A DNA stretch of 64,000 bases from CALGYY01 sp963678485 (lineage in GTDB: Bacteria > Bacteroidota > Bacteroidia > Bacteroidales > CAIWKO01), in the NCBI GenBank assembly GCA_963678485.1, contig OY782882.1:2976001-3040000 (forward strand), read 5' to 3'. A program made the position numbers and the translations under genes. The notes under the pieces were generated by a model that was not told the origin of the DNA, ran no database searches, and saw only the letters and a list, made by a program, of their open reading frames with translations. Shown here in pieces: positions 62,379 to 64,000 of this stretch (position 1 is its first letter; each line of letters starts with the position of its first letter).

Positions 62379-62600
62379 TTAATACTCATCTTCATGAAAG
62401 AAGAAATCTTCTTTAGTGGGATAATCTGGCCAAAGGTCTTCTATGCTTTCATAGATCTCGCCTTCGTCTTCAATCTCCCTGAGATTTTCGATAACTTCCA
62501 TAGGTGCTCCTGAACGAATTGCAAAGTCGATTAACTCGTCTTTGGTGGCAGGCCAGGGAGCATCTTCAAGTTTTGAGGCTAATTCCAGAGTCCAATACAT
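62379..62600 (-). CDS. DUF2795 family small acidic protein
   Basis: A 73-residue acidic protein with MYWTLELASKLEDAPWPATK, DELIDFAIRSGAPMEV and a WPDYPTKEDFFFHEDEY end, all typical of DUF2795. It is a conserved small protein of unknown function in Bacteroidota and other phyla. It has its own promoter (62628-62660) and a terminator at 62312-62345. No role can be assigned. Confidence 0.9.
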   Translation of the reverse strand: MYWTLELASKLEDAPWPATKDELIDFAIRSGAPMEVIENLREIEDEGEIYESIEDLWPDYPTKEDFFFHEDEY

Positions 62601-62627
62601 AATTTAATAGGTCGTTGAATTTTTTCG

Positions 62628-62660
62628 CAAAAATATATCAAAAAAAGCTAAAAAGTCAAA
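62628..62660 (-). promoter_or_regulatory. Promoter of the DUF2795 gene
   Basis: On the minus strand TTTG (62657-62660), 21 bases, then TATTTTTG (62628-62635). The start codon is 28 bases downstream. Confidence 0.6.
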
Positions 62661-62885
62661 TCTTTTTCAAAAAAATTATAAAATGCAGTCAATTAATGAA
62701 ATGCGTAAAATATTTGTACAACAAAACATCGCTTTTACATCCTCTTAACATATAATGAAGGCTTCAATAACTATTACTTTTTACCAAAACCGACTGCATT
62801 GCATGGGTAACGCAACATTCTTAACCCATATTGTACGGCTAAAAAGTAATACTTCAATCCTGGCAAGGAGCTCCTCAATTTGTCA

Positions 62886-62916
62886 TTTGAAGAAGTAAAA
62901 GTTTATTGTACTTTTG
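62886..62916 (+). promoter_or_regulatory. Promoter of the edge methyltransferase gene
   Basis: TTTG (62886-62889), 19 bases, then TACTTTTG (62909-62916), a textbook Bacteroidota spacing. The ATG at 62941 is 25 bases downstream. Confidence 0.65.
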
Positions 62917-62940
62917 GGCGTGTTATTTTGATTCCAATCA

Positions 62941-64000
62941 ATGAAACTTATTATCTATACAACCAAGTATCGCAAGGGCGGCGCTTTGTTTCCCAGAGCT
63001 GCAAACACTCTGGCGACTCTTCTTGGTAATGCTGAGGCAGGAGAGGAGATATGCTGTATTCCGGTAGAAAGTAAACTGGAATTGCGCAAGGTATTCTATG
63101 ATATCGAGGCTTCAGGGAAGACCATCAGTGAATTTCATTTTTTTGGACATTCGGGCATGTATGGGCCTATGTTCGGGAGTGTAGCTTTCCCCGAACAATT
63201 CAGTCCGTGGGAGTGGCAAACCCTCCGCATTCCTTTTTCAGCAGAAGCCACCGCCAGTTTTCATTGTTGCCGCAGTGCCCGTTGGTTTGCACCTTTTTTT
63301 GCCAAGACTTTTGGAATTATATCCAAGGGATATCATTGGTATACCACCTTTTCATCAAAGCCTTCTCATTTTAAAGCAGTCGATTTGTTTGGTAAAACCA
63401 AGCAAGTATTCTGTATTGGTTGCCCAGGAAAAAAGTCACACGGTTTTTTAGGCTCACTTAAAAAATTGACCGGACTGATGCCTGCTGAAGAGATGAAAAC
63501 CTTTTCGCCATCTCAGCAGGCTGCGGATGAAACATATAATTCTGTTGCCGCTAAGTACGCAGAAGTTTTTAGCGACATTAAAGTACGGGAGGACGAATGG
63601 AATTGGCTTCAGCAACATTTTCCTGACATCGGAAACTGTCGCGTTCTTGATATTGGCTGTGGCAATGGGGCACTACTCGCCGAACTAGCGCCACGAATTG
63701 CATTTGGATTGGGCATCGATGAATCTGCACAGATGATTAATGTTGCAAATACCAACTATGCTGAGCAAAAAAATCTTCGTTTCGAACAGATTAGCGGACC
63801 AACAATCCCATTAGCTGATAATAGTGTTGATCTAGTGATTTCTCTATTATCGTTCCGCTATCTTGACTGGGATCCAATGATGGAGGAAATCCGCAGGGTG
63901 TTGATTCCCGGAGGAAAGTTCCTGGTGGTGGATATGGTGACTGTACCTGTTCGCATGGTTGAATTGCCTCGAATGTTTATTGATAAATTCAGATCCTTTC
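62941..64000 (+). CDS. Partial: possible caspase/CHAT-like domain fused to SAM-dependent methyltransferase
   Basis: 353 codons are present; the gene runs off the window. The N-terminal ~185 residues (MKLIIYTTKYRKGG...) contain a FHFFGHSGMYGPMFGSV segment near residues 65-80 and ATASFHCCRSARWFAPFFAK near 102-121. This is a His/Cys pattern like the H-G...C dyad of caspase-like, CHAT and DUF4347 folds. From about residue 185 a class I methyltransferase follows: a RVLDIGCGNGALLAEL motif I near 231-246, then GIDESAQMI, and VDLVISLLSFRYLDWDP near 298-314. Methyltransferase identity is firm; the N-terminal assignment is inference. Substrate unknown; the C-terminus is missing. Confidence 0.75.
   Translation, partial: MKLIIYTTKYRKGGALFPRAANTLATLLGNAEAGEEICCIPVESKLELRKVFYDIEASGKTISEFHFFGHSGMYGPMFGSVAFPEQFSPWEWQTLRIPFSAEATASFHCCRSARWFAPFFAKTFGIISKGYHWYTTFSSKPSHFKAVDLFGKTKQVFCIGCPGKKSHGFLGSLKKLTGLMPAEEMKTFSPSQQAADETYNSVAAKYAEVFSDIKVREDEWNWLQQHFPDIGNCRVLDIGCGNGALLAELAPRIAFGLGIDESAQMINVANTNYAEQKNLRFEQISGPTIPLADNSVDLVISLLSFRYLDWDPMMEEIRRVLIPGGKFLVVDMVTVPVRMVELPRMFIDKFRSF

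Larger units (their letters stand above)
62601..62940. other. Divergent intergenic region
   Basis: 340 AT-rich bases between the divergent DUF2795 and methyltransferase genes. They hold the two promoters listed at 62628-62660 and 62886-62916; nothing else is recognised between them. Confidence 0.6.

Overview
The window looks like a chromosomal segment of a Bacteroidota bacterium, probably from a little-studied lineage. Several proteins end in type IX secretion (T9SS) C-terminal sorting domains. There is a PorV-like outer-membrane protein and a CarboxypepD_reg/TonB-dependent receptor. One sensor kinase combines a two-component propeller with a LytS-type core. Many genes are preceded by TAnnTTTG -7 boxes, several with a TTTG about 19-21 bases upstream, which is the Bacteroidota sigma-factor signature. 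Selenocysteine use is uncommon in this phylum, and here both the decoding machinery and a target gene lie within about 10 kb.

Layout. 1-3.5 kb: the first codons of a probable purH, a MacB-like permease and a CASTOR/POLLUX-type ion channel. 3.6-7 kb: a four-gene locus that looks like an undescribed RiPP or peptide-modification system. It has a small lipoprotein with eight Tyr-x-Gln-(His/Tyr) repeats, two radical SAM/SPASM proteins and a radical-SAM-like protein without the cluster motif. 7.0-8.4 kb: a noncoding tandem array (eight cores, 183-195 bp period). 8.5-10 kb: adenosylhomocysteinase. 10.1-15.5 kb: a selenium island of tRNA-Sec, selA, selB, a cysteine desulfurase/selenocysteine lyase-like gene, a YedF-like DsrE protein and a DUF3343 protein. 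15.5-16.3 kb: intergenic DNA with a GC-rich repeat element. 16.3-20.5 kb: three T9SS cargo genes. The third, which breaks at one in-frame TGA, reads best as a secreted selenoprotein with a thioredoxin-like Sec-Pro-Ser-Cys motif.

20.7-29.4 kb: a B12-type radical SAM protein, then a forward operon with a phosphopantetheinyl transferase, metH, metF, a NamZ-like DUF1343 protein and a PcrB/GGGP synthase. 29.5-38 kb: a T9SS protein, ruvC, a flippase-like membrane protein, a GT2 glycosyltransferase, ispD, queA, an M1 aminopeptidase with a T9SS tail and a Rieske-like lipoprotein. 38-51.8 kb: a small lipoprotein, a LytS-type sensor with a LytTR regulator, then a TonB receptor, a giant T9SS cargo protein and a PorV-like protein. 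51.9-64 kb: greA, a HIT protein, DUF3109, ispE, an LptF/G permease, an EF-G-like GTPase, an M16 peptidase, dnaX, DUF2795 and a truncated gene joining a possible caspase/CHAT-like domain to a methyltransferase.

The genes connect around selenium and one-carbon/methyl metabolism (ahcY, metH, metF, sel genes), cell-surface secretion (T9SS cargo, PorV, TonB receptor) and radical SAM chemistry. The two best candidates for new biology are the Tyr-x-Gln repeat lipoprotein with its radical SAM partners, and the T9SS-exported selenoprotein next to its own decoding genes.
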